From: Lunularia cruciata
Taxonomy: Eukaryota > Streptophyta > Marchantiopsida > Lunulariales > Lunulariaceae
Assembly (NCBI GenBank): GCA_948567375.1
Contig: OX419762.1
Coordinates: forward strand, 31,811,465 to 31,875,464
Direction: 5' to 3'
DNA length: 64,000 nucleotides
The translations under genes and the position numbers were made by a program. Positions within the stretch are counted from its first letter, which is position 1; every line of letters begins with the position of its first letter. Below are positions 44,401-56,786 of the stretch, one piece after another. The notes beneath the pieces were generated by a model that had not been told where the DNA came from, did not search any database, and saw only the letters and a program-made list of their open reading frames with translations.

Positions 44401-46976
44401 CCTGTAAGATTCTGAAGGGAATCCGTCACACAAAGAATGTTAAATATCCGAAGAAGGCATGCGCAGAACGGTAGCGGAGGTTTGACAAGTGCAAACAAAA
44501 AGATTCAGCTCAACTTCAAACAGTTGAGGTGAATCTGGATTCATACGCCGAATTGAAGCCAATTAACTCTTGAACTCAAAACTTTACAGTCGCTTAGGCT
44601 CTAATCTTGAAGATCCGGGAACGGCACCTTCTGCTGCTACAGAAATCTTATACAGTAGAGTTCTCAAGAAAAGAATTTCCATCTGCCTCATTTTGCTCTT
44701 GGCCACTGACTTTGACGTTCTTTACCTAAATGGATCAAAATTACCTTACCAAAGACTGAATATATTGCATGCGCGAATAGTTAACTGAACACAAGTTAAT
44801 TTCACGTAGTCTTTTACGGGAACATCAATCTCACTACGGTACCTCTAACGCCTTGTATGAAGTTGGACGAAACCACCTTGTGGATGCATAAGGGATTCAC
44901 TTCATGTCGAGGCTGCCCTTGGACTTCAGCACATTGGTTCGAACGCCTAGTCTTCAATGTGGAGCGTGATATGGTACTCCTAAAGGATCTAGCTGCAGAA
45001 CTGAGGTTGCTTACATCTTCCATGATGGAAGAGTCTCCAAAAAGTCTTCGTACTATGCCGTATCGTCATATCCACCAACCAGACCCCACTGGTTTATAAA
45101 TTGCAAGAGACATAACGAGATATCAACAATAATAGAAAAGAATATGTAAGTCTGGTACCATCTCATGCTCCTGTAGTCTGAATCTACCTCGCATTTTGAA
45201 GGCATCCCTTATTATTGAGTCTTGAAGTGAGCAAGAAGATGGATACTAAAAATCAGAGGACTTGAATGAGACCATTGAAAGTAAAATAGGAACTGACGAT
45301 TTTACATGAGACGGAAGGGCAAAACATATTTTCAAATTGGACTGTAATATCATTGAAGAGGAAGGGGATAAAAGTAAACGAACATATGGTGATAAGTCTC
45401 TTATCATTAGTTATTTCTTCTTGTACATCTAGAACTTGTAGGATACAGCGTATAGAGGTGACGTCTATGTCATTATATTTTACATTATCCAAACCATATC
45501 CATATTTGGTAAGGTAGAGACTCCAAACCGATACAGCTGCACTTCATCATCTATGACAACCTCGTGTGATCTAGAGCGCAAGTCAATAGAAACTGAACTC
45601 CAGAACTACCGTACGGTCGTCGAGTCATCTTGAAGTTGAAGTCTAGATTTTGACAACACAGTCAAAACCTTGGAAATCCTTGTGTGTGTCCACCTCTCAC
45701 CTGTAAAACGGACATAATGACCTGATCGATGCTCATATGGGCAAATGCACGCGCCAATGCTGCCAAAGATCAGTCTTCCGCTCGTGCTTTACGGTTTCTA
45801 GCTCACATGGAATTGTAGACACATCCATTTTTATGATCGAATGGTCAATAAAGCACCTCTTTTTTCTACCTACTGTACGTAAATCAGTAAAGCCTTCCCT
45901 TACTAAGGCGTTCTGACTGTGGAAACACAACGTCAGTCGACTGAAGGACCACCAACTCCTTATTGTCCACAACATCCTGAATTGTACTTCAGCTAGAACT
46001 GTTAGGCTACCGAGTTTGAAAAGCGCAAATATCCGTCTGGCTTGCGTGGAAATTGAATATGTCGAGATAGTGCATGGATAATTCACTGGGACCTGGATCT
46101 GCTTTCTGACTTGGTCGGATTTTTACGTCCACGTGAATTTCGTGAAGAACAATACTAGTATCCATCTCTGACTTCGGACGCACAACGGACTGATATGCAG
46201 TCAAGAGCAAGACTTTACATCAATCCTGCGATAGATCGACGGTACACGCAAGGCATGTATGCCTTCAACATAAAGGGAGAGTGGGAACAGCCGCTATAAA
46301 GGGGTTTCTTCTTCGCTTGTTGCATACACTGGATTCGCCACAAGTGGATAAACAGCATCAGCTTCAGGTAGTAGAACTCCTCGGGCTCAACTATACTCCA
46401 ATTGTCACTTTGTCAGGTCTTTTATCAGGATCGAGGGCACTGAATTGTTGTTTCCGAGGAAAGGAGACTTGCAATCTGCGGAAGTTCGGGAACAGAACTA
46501 TTACTAACTAGATCTGCCTAAAGTTTTCTTGTTCACAGATTGCGTTGGAACCAATCAATCACATTTGTAGATAAACGACCCAACTGCTCAAGCTTCCCAA
46601 AAACTGTATCAGGAACTCTGTCTTTTGATTCCATAGCAGATTTCAGCGAAAGCGGTACTAGCTCTCTCAAGCTGGAACCCAAAGCATGCGCATTGTGCTT
46701 GTGTCCGAACTTTGTAGATCTGGCTGCAATGTACATTTCAGAATTTTATTTAGATGTTTCCTAACTGTCAACTACTTTTCAGATTTCGATTTCATAAACA
46801 AGTTGGCATTTCCGATCGTCAAACAGACTCTAAATCTAGTAATGCTCACGATTATGCACTCCTCTTCAAGACCATTCAATGGATATACACACCTGCTCTA
46901 ATATCTACTGCATGCCTTTGTGTACTTTTGCTTCAGCAAGTTTTTATCCCGTCAAAATTTTGCTGGATTCTAAAGT
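44401..46976. other. Low-copy stretch without an assignable gene
   Basis: Codon-like composition is present in places (ORFs near 44570, 44857 and 46281 on plus; 46736-46533 on minus), but none shows a known domain or convincing splice pattern. It may contain promoter or exons of the gene at 46977 or of an unrecognised gene. Confidence 0.4.
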
Positions 46977-47570
46977 ATGGCCGTGAAAAATCCTGCAGGG
47001 ACCATCAAGAATGCTTGGCCCGAATATTTCAGACAAGTCACCCGTTTAGCTCTGGAGGACCTTAAAATTAATTCGCTAGTACCTGAAGTGTATTTCCAGG
47101 ACCCTTCACTCCCAGAAGAATCCCCTCCTTTTAACACTGGGACACCAGAAGACGTCTGGGTCTACGGCGACGGCAATGGCAATATTCTGGGAATCCCCAA
47201 ACGTGGCGTATGGCACCCCAACAGTGAGTACTACTATCCGCAGTGCTCTCTGAATCCTAAAGAACTAGTGTTGACAATATGACCTTCTTGCTCTAACTAC
47301 TCCGGTGATATCCAGTCACTGGCATAGAGAATTCTGGTACTTAGAGTTTTGAATTTGTTTGAATGGTTGTCAGGACTTAGCCCTGGATGGCCAGAGCTTT
47401 TGGGTGTACCATACAAGGAGGCAATTGACAAAATAACATCCGAGGAATTTGGAATGAGCGTTGTTTACGGACCGGAAGGATTCTCTCGTCCTCGGGATTT
47501 TGATGCCTCTCGTGTGTTCGTTGACGTGGATCAAGCTGTAAATGTGTCAATAATCCCGACGCTAGGTTGA
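46977..47570 (+). CDS. Two-domain potato inhibitor I family serine protease inhibitor, spliced
   Basis: Potato inhibitor I proteins block serine proteases by presenting a rigid loop. Exon 1 (46977-47223) starts MAVKNPAGTIKNAWPEYFRQ; an in-frame TAA lies just upstream. It ends in DVWVYGDGNGNILGIPKRG, which fits the C-terminal strands of the family. The intron 47224-47373 has GTGAGT and TCAG ends, phase 1. Exon 2 (47374-47570) gives GWPELLGVPYKEAIDKI, the loop PEGFSRPRDF and RVFVDVDQAVNVSIIPTLG, a textbook domain. The spliced product is 147 residues. By position, domain 2 has Arg-Asp at P1-P1', suggesting trypsin-like targets. Domain 1 has a divergent loop (ESPPFNTGT, Asn at P1) and may be inactive. 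No signal peptide is seen. Two adjacent inhibitor domains in one product is unusual for this family. Confidence 0.75.
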
Positions 47571-47928
47571 GCGCCTCCGCACTTAGTATCCGTAGCCCCT
47601 CGGGCCACTTTGTACGCACAGGGTTCCCATGCCTTTGAGCTACCCTTTTCCACTCTATATTTATATATCGAGAAGAAAGGCGACCGCGTAGGAAAAACGA
47701 AGGATTTATATATCTAGTTGTCTCCTACAACAAGACTATGCTTATCATTGCCTCGAGAAATTATTACGAAATGTGCACTGATTTTCATGCCTTTTCATCG
47801 TTTTATCTGATACTTACAGACCAGCCTCTTATCATGTACATGTACGAGCACTTGTTGTAATCCTTGTGAAAATCCTCTTTTGGATGAAATAATACCATAC
47901 TTAAATTTACGCAATCACTCTAAAGGTG

Positions 47929-47931
<3 letters not shown>

Positions 47932-48019
<88 letters not shown>
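47932..48019. repeat. (TA)44 microsatellite
   Basis: Eighty-eight bases of uninterrupted TA. Both strands give spurious Tyr-Ile open frames through it. Confidence 0.98.
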
Positions 48020-48022
<3 letters not shown>

Positions 48023-48089
48023 TGTGTTTATGTGTGTGTGGATTAGCGTGGCTTTTTCTTGTTCGTAAGCAACATTGAAGCTGTTGCTC

Positions 48090-49050
48090 GTAGGAAGTCA
48101 AGTACTGAGTATCAGACTGAGCTCCCAAGAAGTTGAGTATAAGACTCAAGAAGCTGAATATAAGCCTCCCAATAAGCTTCCAATGAAGGTTCCTTTTAGA
48201 AGTCATTTTTCTTTGAGTGCAAGCCAAGCTAACCATCTACTTGGCATACAAGCTAAGTTAGCTATTTACTTAATATATAAGTTACTCCATCTTTGGCAAA
48301 TTCCTATGAGGCTTCCCAATGAGACTTTTCTTGGATGCTTTTAAAATATCCTTAGAATTTCTAGATATATGTTAGTTCTACCTTTTTTGTTACATTTAGC
48401 TTATTTTGCTGATTCATTTGCTTCTACTAACTCAATATTATTACATATTCCTCTATCTCTAGTTAGTGATTTCCTCATTGCCATGGAGTCTTTAACCTCT
48501 TGTATGGCCATTTTCGCATTTTTGGAAATGAGAACGAGATTCCTATGTGGCATCATGAAGGGGATATCCTTTCTAGAGGACCTTATATTTGGTTTGTAGT
48601 TAGCAACCATGTTGTATATCTATGTGTGCAAGATTATGGTTGACTTTGTATTCTTCATGATCTTTAACAAGGATTGTTAGTGGAGGAGGTTGGATACAAG
48701 TAAGAAAGGATGATGGGTTAGAGAAACAAGGGTTTTGACTTTGAAAAATGGAAGATAGGATCCACATATGACTAGGAAAAGGTATCTTTTGAGGCAATAG
48801 GAGAAATTATTTGGGTAATATCAAATGGACCTATCCAATTGGGAGTAAGTTTAAGAACTTGGATGTCAAGAGGGAGAGAGAAGTTACTAGAGAAAATCAT
48901 GATCCCATCACCTATTTGAAAAATGAAATAATGACAATGTAGATCAACATTTTTCTTTTGCCAATCTTGGCAGCAAGAAGATGAGACTTGGCTTCGTGAA
49001 AGGATGCAAATAAAATGGAAAGAAGTTTCATAGAATTCAAATATATCCAT
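48090..49050 (-). mobile_element. Chromodomain Ty3/gypsy fragment F4 (3' LTR, chromodomain, integrase end)
   Basis: LTR-like sequence 48090-48446 shares GAAGGTTCCTTTTAGAAGTC with F3. The minus strand then gives KDHEEYKVNHNLAHIDIQHG (chromodomain start; 48610-48670) and LPLDIQVLKLTPNWIGPFDI (integrase C-terminal; 48825-48885). The element ends near 49050. Confidence 0.7.
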
Positions 49051-49455
49051 GTCTATGTTGAATTGTCTCCAAAACTCTCAAATATATCCAAAGCATTTCC
49101 ACTCAACTTACTCATGTAATTAGATTTGACAGCAGTATGGATTTTGATTTGACGACAAGCAAATTGCATTATTTCTCCAAGCAACTTGACTCTAAAATGA
49201 GCAAAGCTGCATTGTTTTTCCAAGTGACTTCACTCTGAATGAGTGAAGCAGGCAATCATGCAAGTGACTCCACTCTAAAATGAAGCCACACTCAAACAAG
49301 CAACCTTGTTGATCACACAAGCAACTCTAGCCCATCACAAGAGAACCCCTTGTATAAATACAATTGAGACTCAAAACACATTTTACATTTATTCATCTTC
49401 ATAAGTCTCATACAAATATTGATACCAAGTGCTCAATTAAAATCAATGCAAACAT
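49051..49455. other. Non-coding stretch with imperfect repeats and a TATA-like box
   Basis: Three imperfect ~45-50-bp units of the type CAAGTGACTCCACTCTAAAA occur at about 49180-49290. TGTATAAATACAATTGAGAC (49352) looks like a core promoter. It may be an LTR remnant. Confidence 0.4.
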
Positions 49456-50943
49456 TTACAGCTGAACACCTAGTTTCTCCCTGATCTGGTGATTTTTCAC
49501 AACACCTACTTCTATCTCAGGTGTGCTCACACCACCTACCTCCATGAATTGAGTGGTCTCAGCTTCATCTCTAACTATGTTCTCCTCATTTTCCCAAATA
49601 TCGCACCTATTAATAAGAAATTTGTGCAAGATAACACAATTGGAAATCCAATGCAAGAGGTAGGCCTTACATTCTCTAATATTTAATTGAACTTTCAACT
49701 CCTACAAAGAATGCCATCAGGCTTTTAATAGAGTATTCATTTAGAGATCTTGTTTGAGCAATTGAATGGTCAAAGTCCTTTCTTTCTTGAGTATTAACCT
49801 GCTTGAATGAAGGGACTAGATTACTCATTGGCAAATACTGAGCATCTCCTCTTAAATATTGATTGTTCTTGAATAGTACGTAAGTGCCTCAGTGATTTAG
49901 GTCTGACCACAACTCGGACATTTTTAAACATGTCATATCATGACATGAGCCAAGCATTCCTATGCAATGCCACTCATTTCATTAGCCACATACTAAACAA
50001 TCACATTTCAATAAACCTTATAATCCACTTTCAATATGCATTCAATGTCACTATTGCAAAGAAGACTAAAAAAATCTTCTTACCCATGGCAAAGTGTATA
50101 CTTTTGTACTTATAATCATAGATCACCTAACCATTGGTTGAGTAACTACCTTTTCTACTGAAGTAAACTTCACCATCAATAGTTTGCCGTGCAACAATGG
50201 GAAAGAAATACCGTCCACTAACCCTACAAACCTTTTCCTTCCAAGCATTGATTAGATTCTTGCATTCTCCTTGATCCCAAGTCATTGAACTTCCTCTCTT
50301 GGAATAGACAATATGGCTGTGATTACTCTTTGAGTAAACTTGATCATGGACACTAGACTAGTTCCCCATAAGTTCATTCCCTTGGCAACGCAAGTTCCAT
50401 TTCCACTATGGCCAAATCAATCCAATACCAATGCAACTTGGACCCATACAAGCGTTTGGTATCTTCCACATTCCTTCTGTCTTTTGAAAATAGCATGCAC
50501 TTTGAGTAGATTCACCAAAGTAGTAAAGTAGTCCACATCCTCACAAGCTGCTTGAAAGCCAACAGAGCACAAACAAGAATTCGTACACACTCCTTACTAT
50601 GCGACATTTTCCATCTACTCTTCAAATATCTCCATTCATGGATGAATCCACACCATTTCATAAGAATGTCCTTCTTATCTACGTCATCTTCTTCGCCCCG
50701 TTCCACTCAATCTCAATCCTAAGATAAATTGACACACTCATCCTTGGACCATTCCTTATCCTTGGACCGCACATGGACGTTTTCAATTCTCTCCTGAGAC
50801 GTTTCCAGGTATTGTGAATAAAGCAAACTCCTATTGCATTGGAGTTGCAGATTCTTTCCACTCTCACTGCTGAATTCAAATGAGCAGAAACTGTCATAAC
50901 AAGAGTTATCAATATCACAAGGAATAGTGATTGCAACCCTCAA
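49456..50943 (-). pseudogene. PIF/Harbinger-type (DDE_4) transposase, decayed
   Basis: The minus strand shows RVITAILSIPREEVQ, GRKRFVGLVDGISFP (first Asp-Gly; 50195-50240), and after a frameshift IDGEVYFSRKGSYSTNG. A degenerate YDMFKNVRVVVRP (second Asp) and YLPMSNLVPSFKQVNTQERK then NEYSIKSLMAFFVGVE follow. The end reads HWISNCVILHKFLINRCDIW and ENEENIVRDEAET. This is the order and spacing of Harbinger-like transposases, which excise and insert DNA transposons. About 130 bp of extra sequence and many stops interrupt it. The N-terminal region (50300-50943) is poorly defined. No terminal inverted repeats were identified. Confidence 0.65.
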
Positions 50944-53079
50944 ACTCTATGAGAGCGAGCCAAGGAAACTTTTTCAGAAATTTTCACTGCCACAAACTCT
51001 GACAGCTTCTTGCCACATGGAACAAGGGCACCTACGGGATTATGAGACGAAGGGGATGATTTCAAATTAGATTTAAATTTGAGAATCACGTCATCATATT
51101 TTGAATTCAATTAAGACAGGCTAATTAATGTTTACAGGATGTCCCGGATTCTCACTGAACCCTGAACCCGGAAAGAGTTTTATTGCATCAGGGAAAGGGG
51201 ACCCGAAACCGGTTTACAATTATGTGCCATATTTGGAAAGAAATAGAATATCCCTCACCGGAGCACAGTACCTTTACTCTCGTTACTTTTCATGACATAA
51301 TTTGATTCATTTGGTTTACAACCGCAAAAAAATGCCTGATTGAAACCCGTTATCGTCCATCTCCTTTTAGTAAACCTTTTTTACCCTTTTCATCTCTCCC
51401 TTGTACGGCTCGATGAGGTCTTCTCATCCTTCATTTTTTCTACGCGATCGTCCTTCTTTTTTAGTAAACTAAATGTGTACTTGATATGATAGACCATTAC
51501 ACACCTTAGTAAAGTCTTGTTTGATGAGTATTAAATATTTATTGGAGAGATCGTGTTAACGGGGATTGTTAAATAGACCTTTCACTTTACTAAAACTACC
51601 CACCCTACATCACAACTACTTTCCTGTGAATATGAATAGGTACCTTCTTGTGAATATGTAGGTTCGTGTGATTCGTTGCAATACCGGTTACAGACCCGGC
51701 TTATACTAGCCTGGGGTTTTAGTAAAATGAAGAGGCAGATTTAACGATCCCTATATATGTCCCTATTTTTGGGTTCTCTATTCTCTCCCTGAATATCGGG
51801 TTCTCTGTCCTTTGTTAAATCATCTACTGAGATAAGTTATTGTAAACAATCGGGACCTTGGCGACGTGAGTGCAGCTGTGGTCTCCGGAGAGTTTAAAGT
51901 CATTCATGCGCCAGCATAAAAGAATTGATTTCTAAACTGGTTGCAGAGAGTTGAAGAGTTGCCAGGCCGTAAGCATGGTCCACCAGACCATGTCCATGCA
52001 GAAGGTCCACTTCCAGTAAGCATGAAATGAACCCCGGAAGTAATATTTGGAAAAATCTCTAATCCTGATCCCCCCTAATTCTACGAATTCCTGAAGGACT
52101 CACGAATGCGAATTGGTGAAGAGTATCCCTGCGATTCCAACTCGTTCACACAATGGCCACATGCTCAAGAAAACGTTCCATATCATTGTTGCAAGAGTTT
52201 CAGAAGTTCTGTCTCTGACGGTGGAAAAATTAATGCACCTTCAGTGCTATCCGGCGATAGCATCTGGTTCGGAAGATCCGGTTGCAGTGGACAAAATAGG
52301 TTGAAAATTGTGAGAAATTCCATTCAATTCGAATGAGATTAAATATACAGAAGAGTTCTTTTCAGGTTCATCTGATTTATTTTAGTTCAAAGCACCAAGT
52401 TTTATATGTGCTGGTTGCAAAGAATGAGTGTCGAATAAATAATTGCTCTAATTTCCTACTCAAACAAAAATTGAGCGACAATCTTTAAGCTCCAATGTGG
52501 AGCTTAAAGAATACATGAATCTAGCTGCGCTAGACTACTCTCTGCTTTAAAGAATAATGAATGATCTATTTCTACAAGATATCCTATACACTGCAGAATT
52601 CAGCGTAAATTGTGTATCTGCGGCCATCCAATGCTCCGCCCAGATCTTGATCGCTCCAGTAGCAGGACAATAATGCCCCGGCCACCCCCACATTTTGCCC
52701 ACTCACGTCTTTTCTGGTCTTCTCCTCTGCCCTGGTTTCCATAATTCTCTATACAGGTGCTAGAGTCCTCTCTCAATGATGAGAACGGAAAGGTATACCC
52801 TCTGCTTTTGAGGTCTTTTTTCTCTACCTCCAATAATCTGATCCCCTGCTTTGATGACTCTCTTCAAATCATTCTGCTGCGTGTAGCTTGGGATCGAACT
52901 CCGACTTCCTTTGTGAGTTCAATTTGAAGGCCATTGAGATCCTAAGATCATGATTTATGGACTTGCAGAAACTAGTTCAGTGACTCTGTAAAATGGAACA
53001 TGCGTATCATCCGGTTCGATACTTCCCATCTTAGGATTCATGCATTGATTTGATTAGTTACCCCTGTTGATGTCACCAC
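50944..53079. other. Low-copy stretch, no assignable gene
   Basis: Short frames occur at 52106-52336 (two overlapping plus frames) and 52600-52833 (minus), none with a known domain. ACTAAATGTGTAC-type AT-rich sequence near 51400-51700 appears non-coding. Confidence 0.4.
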
Positions 53080-53295
53080 TCATTCACTCATAGATGCGAA
53101 CTTCACGAGATGGCACTCGACCCCGTTGGCACCAAAGACTTTTGTGCCTGCAGCACGGAAACTGAAATCATTGTGACAAGATACTCCGATGGCGGAAATC
53201 AGCTGGAGCTCGCATTCCTCAAATTCCTCATCTTGGCAGGCCGTGAGCCAAGCTGGGTTTGATTCGTATCCGAAAACGTCATTGAAGCTGGCCAT
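53080..53295 (-). CDS. Small hypothetical protein or first exon
   Basis: A 71-codon minus-strand frame starts MASFNDVFGYESNPAWLTAC and ends CHLVKFASMSE. It is acidic in the middle (QDEEFEECELQLI), with four Cys residues and balanced codon use unlike the surrounding repeats. ATG context (CACAATGGC) is acceptable for plants. I recognise no family. It could be a small gene or the first exon of a longer one. Confidence 0.4.
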   Translation of the reverse strand: MASFNDVFGYESNPAWLTACQDEEFEECELQLISAIGVSCHNDFSFRAAGTKVFGANGVECHLVKFASMSE

Positions 53296-55074
53296 TGTGA
53301 GAAAGTTGACTTCGTCCAGAAGTAAAATTCAGCTCGGCAGTCGATTGGTTTCAAATCAGTTCAAGTTGTTGAAGAACCTGAAGAACCCCTGACAACACTG
53401 GAGGATAAGTGTTGAGCAATCTGAATTCAATGTTCCGCAATCTGGAGAGCCGGTTGAAAATACTTAAGAAAGAGTCTGCGATTCGAGAACGCTTTTAGAA
53501 TGCTTTCGAGACGGAGGGATAGAGGAAAGAGAAACCTTGTAGCAGTTGCTCGGAGACAACTGAATGACTACAACATTCGCATGGGTTCAATATATCTATG
53601 CGAGACCAGCGCTTAAATCTCGGACCCCTGGCTCCTGACATTCAAAGTCTACTGTGGGCCATGGTTGACGACGACTGCGCTCTCTTCAGTCGTCGTCAAA
53701 ACACGCACGGCCTATACTGTGTTGAACCAGTTCCTGTTCAAACCCCCATGTTTGAAGGCGAAGCATGGGCCAAGTCAAAACCGGAAGTCACCAATGAGAT
53801 TATGGGAGGCCTCAGGTAGTACCGGAACTCTTCCTCTCTACAAATGGTGCAGTAATTAGGCATGCTTTAATTTTAGCTGATGAGGAAGCTGTCGTGAAGG
53901 TGCTTGGAACCTGCTTCCTTTTGTCTTTTACCTCACCTCGCTCGAAGCTGTCTGATTCTTGTCTCACCATATTGAACTTTGTCGGAGTGTCAGAGCAACC
54001 GCGTTCGATATTCCTGACAAGCATTGCAGTCACGAAAGTTCCCCACGATAGGGGCAGTGTCGAAAACGTCTTGTGTTTCTTGAGATAGGCGCGTTTAGAG
54101 ACGACTTAGCTCGTACGCTCGACTTCGCTATTTTAGTAGTAGAGCGTTGTTCAGAAATCGGAACCAAGCGTAATCAGTACGCAATGAGGCGAACTATCGG
54201 CGCAATGAGTAGCTAAGGTCTTTATCGTCGGCTTCGAACTGGTTGCTAAGTTCGTCCGATCGTTTTGAACATTAAAGATGTAGCTCAAACGAAATGTTGT
54301 CATCCTCCATAACCCTCACTCTCCTTGTCTGGTCAAAGACGACGGCGTTTGGAGGATCTCTTTTCAATAAGTTTCTGTGGTAACTCTCAACTTCTACTGT
54401 ACCCCTAGTACGCTTGGGTAGATACGTAGATACGCTTGGGTTATTGTTCCTCTGCCGCACACTAGTTTTGCATCGGATGTTAGCCTTTTCCTTTGGGTCC
54501 CCTTTTGCATTCCTGGGTGCTTTGTGTTCCTTTCTTTTTTTTCCTTCTGGTTTTAATATTAATCCTTTTGGCACGATACCTCCAATGAACAATAAGGCCA
54601 AAAAATACACACCTAAAGTGTTAGTAGCGGAATTTTAAACTTTGATGGAGTCTAGAGCACCTTGATAGAGATAGTTACAAGTCACCATATAGAGTTAAGT
54701 CATGTCCAGATATTTTGGGTCTGGTTATTTGAGCCACGAACATGAACTTGTATCATTACAAGGATCAGTAATATACTGATAACGATGCCTATTCGATATA
54801 GGTTTTCAAGTCAAAGCATACACAAAAGCAAGAAAAATAGATAACTTAGGACCAAAATTGCGGAACTATCGTATTTTTTGGATAATCTCAAGTACTCTCT
54901 TTGTTTCGCGGATTCCCTTACTCAAGGCAACGTTTTAGCGATAAACACACAAACTAAATGGACAGTAATGAGAGAAGAAACTGAAACTGATGATGTAGAA
55001 GGTTTGGGAAAGAAATATAGTTCGCCTTGTCTAAAAATAGGGACCAGTGTAGGAGGTGGTCCAAATACCGGTGT
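53296..55074. other. Low-copy stretch with unassigned short ORFs
   Basis: A minus frame 54610-54272 (112 codons) starts with a hydrophobic MYFLALLFIGGIVPKG segment and continues with a basic region (KPEGKKRKEHKAPR). Plus frames at 53598-53859 overlap one another. None has a recognisable domain. Confidence 0.35.
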
Positions 55075-55803
55075 TTAACCCCCATGGTGGAGTTCTTTCA
55101 ATGTTTGAGGTAGAATTACCAGGGAGTGCGAAATGACAAGATGAATAGTTTGCAAGAGCTCCAACAAGAGGTTGGGAAGAGCCTATGCAAAACATACACT
55201 TACATGAGATAGTTGATTAGTTTCACCTAGGGAGTTATTGAGGCCCAAGCAGTCTAGATTTTGGACAAGGAGTTGCGATGTAGAGTACATGATGTTACAT
55301 TGTTACAAGCTACCTCATTTACTTTGGTGGTGATCTTTAGTTTAGTAGATCACATTGAGTTTAACATGATGGAAGAGAGAGTGGTGCCATTTGCATTTGG
55401 TAGAGAGACCTCATTCACAGTTGTGACTTCTTCAAGAGTGTAACAAACTGCATCACATTGAGTTGGCCTCTGAGTGTAGAGTGGACAACCCAAATCTTAT
55501 AGAGAGAGTGGAGAGCCTAGTGTAGCTAGACCCTTAACTTCATTTTTGGGTAATAACCAATGAGTGGTGGTGTTGCTTTTTGGACTTGTGGTTGACCTCA
55601 CCACAAGAGAGAGTGCACTTAGGGCAATAGACATGATACATCTAAGGCAACACACCCAACATAAAGATAGTGTGACCAGTTCCACAAATTTGGTCACACA
55701 AGTGACCAATGCTTTGACCTTCACCTAGAATTACAGAATGGTAAGGGCTACTATGGAAAGTGGTAGAGGAGCTCCAAGTCATGGAAGATGAGGTGGTAGA
55801 GGT
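55075..55803 (+). pseudogene. Family A gag fragment A3
   Basis: NPMVEFFQCLR at 55078-55110 begins a reading collinear with 2160-1450 of the left A copy (DKELRCRVHDVTLLQATSF, EERVVPFAFGRETS). It runs to the nucleocapsid part and is cut by the F2 LTR at 55804. Frameshifts and TAG stops are present. Confidence 0.75.
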
Positions 55804-56088
55804 TGTAAAAGACCAAGGAGAGAAATAGGAGAGTAGAATATCACATATTGGGATTCTTGAATGAGAGAAACTCCAAATGCTTAGCATAAGCTTGGGCTTT
55901 AGTATTTATAGAGAATATACAAGGTTCTTGAGAAGCTTCTCATGAAACTTCTTAAAAGTTGTCTTCTTATAGTGTAATCTACACTAGCTGAGAAACTTCT
56001 TTTTAGAAGTCACCTACTTGGCATGCAAGCTAAACTAGTCGGGAAGCTTTCCAAGAAGCTTCCTTCTAGAAGCCACTTACTTGGCATG

Positions 56089-56514
56089 TGTAACACTATG
56101 GAGTTTAGTGACAAAGTTAGTTGGGCTTATGAAGTAGCACATAAGACAAATTAGCCTAGAATATTCCGGAAGTATCTAGGAAGCTTCTTGGGAAGCTTCT
56201 TGGCTAGCTTAGCTTGCACCTCAAGTAAGTAGCTTCTAGAAGGAAACTTCTAGAAGCTTCTAACTAGCTTAGCTTGCATGCCAAGTAGGCAGCTTCTAGA
56301 AGGAAGCTTCTTGAGAAGCTTCCTAATTAACTTGGCTTGCACTCTAAGAAAGCAGCTTGAGGAAGCTTCTTGAGAAGCTTCTCAAGGGCCTTGCATGCTA
56401 CCTATAAATACCAAAGCCAAAGCTCATGCTAGGCATTTGGAGTTTTCCCTCATTCAAGTGTCCCAATGTGAGTTTCTATTCTCCTATTTCTCTCCTTGGA
56501 TTCGGTCTTTTACA
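56089..56514 (+). repeat. F1 5' LTR and adjacent primer-binding site
   Basis: TGTAACACTATGGAGTTTAG to TCGGTCTTTTACA, 426 bp, followed by TGGTATCAGAGC at 56516-56527 (initiator tRNA-Met type). CTATAAATACCAAAGCC at 56402 is a likely TATA box. AAGCTTC/GAAGCTT palindromes are dense at 56180-56380. Confidence 0.9.
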
Positions 56515-56786
56515 TTGGTATCAGAGCATGAATGGGATGGATGGAATTTATGGACCACCAAATCCACTTCCACCAAACTATTGGGATTTCCGTGTCCAAG
56601 TGCTACTCAAGCATTGCTTCATGCAATTCATCACCTCACACTTTGGACAAGATTTTCTGCATATGTTTACCATATTTGAGGAACCCTTGATACTTCCGGT
56701 TGTAACTTATGGAGAACGGTGGACATGCTTTTTCTATGTGTTAATAAATTAGAAAGATTAGGGTTGGAGTGATAGAGTAGCAACCA

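Noticed and set aside
46281..46511. A plus-strand frame upstream of the inhibitor gene as its first exon
   Set aside because: No donor-acceptor pair joins it in frame to 46977, and the ATG at 46977 already has an upstream in-frame stop.
47880..48236. Open frames on both strands rich in Tyr-Ile
   Set aside because: They are readings of the (TA)44 microsatellite, not genes.
54272..54610. A 112-codon minus-strand frame with a hydrophobic start as a membrane protein gene
   Set aside because: No homology, splice or promoter support. Kept only as a mention within the surrounding stretch.
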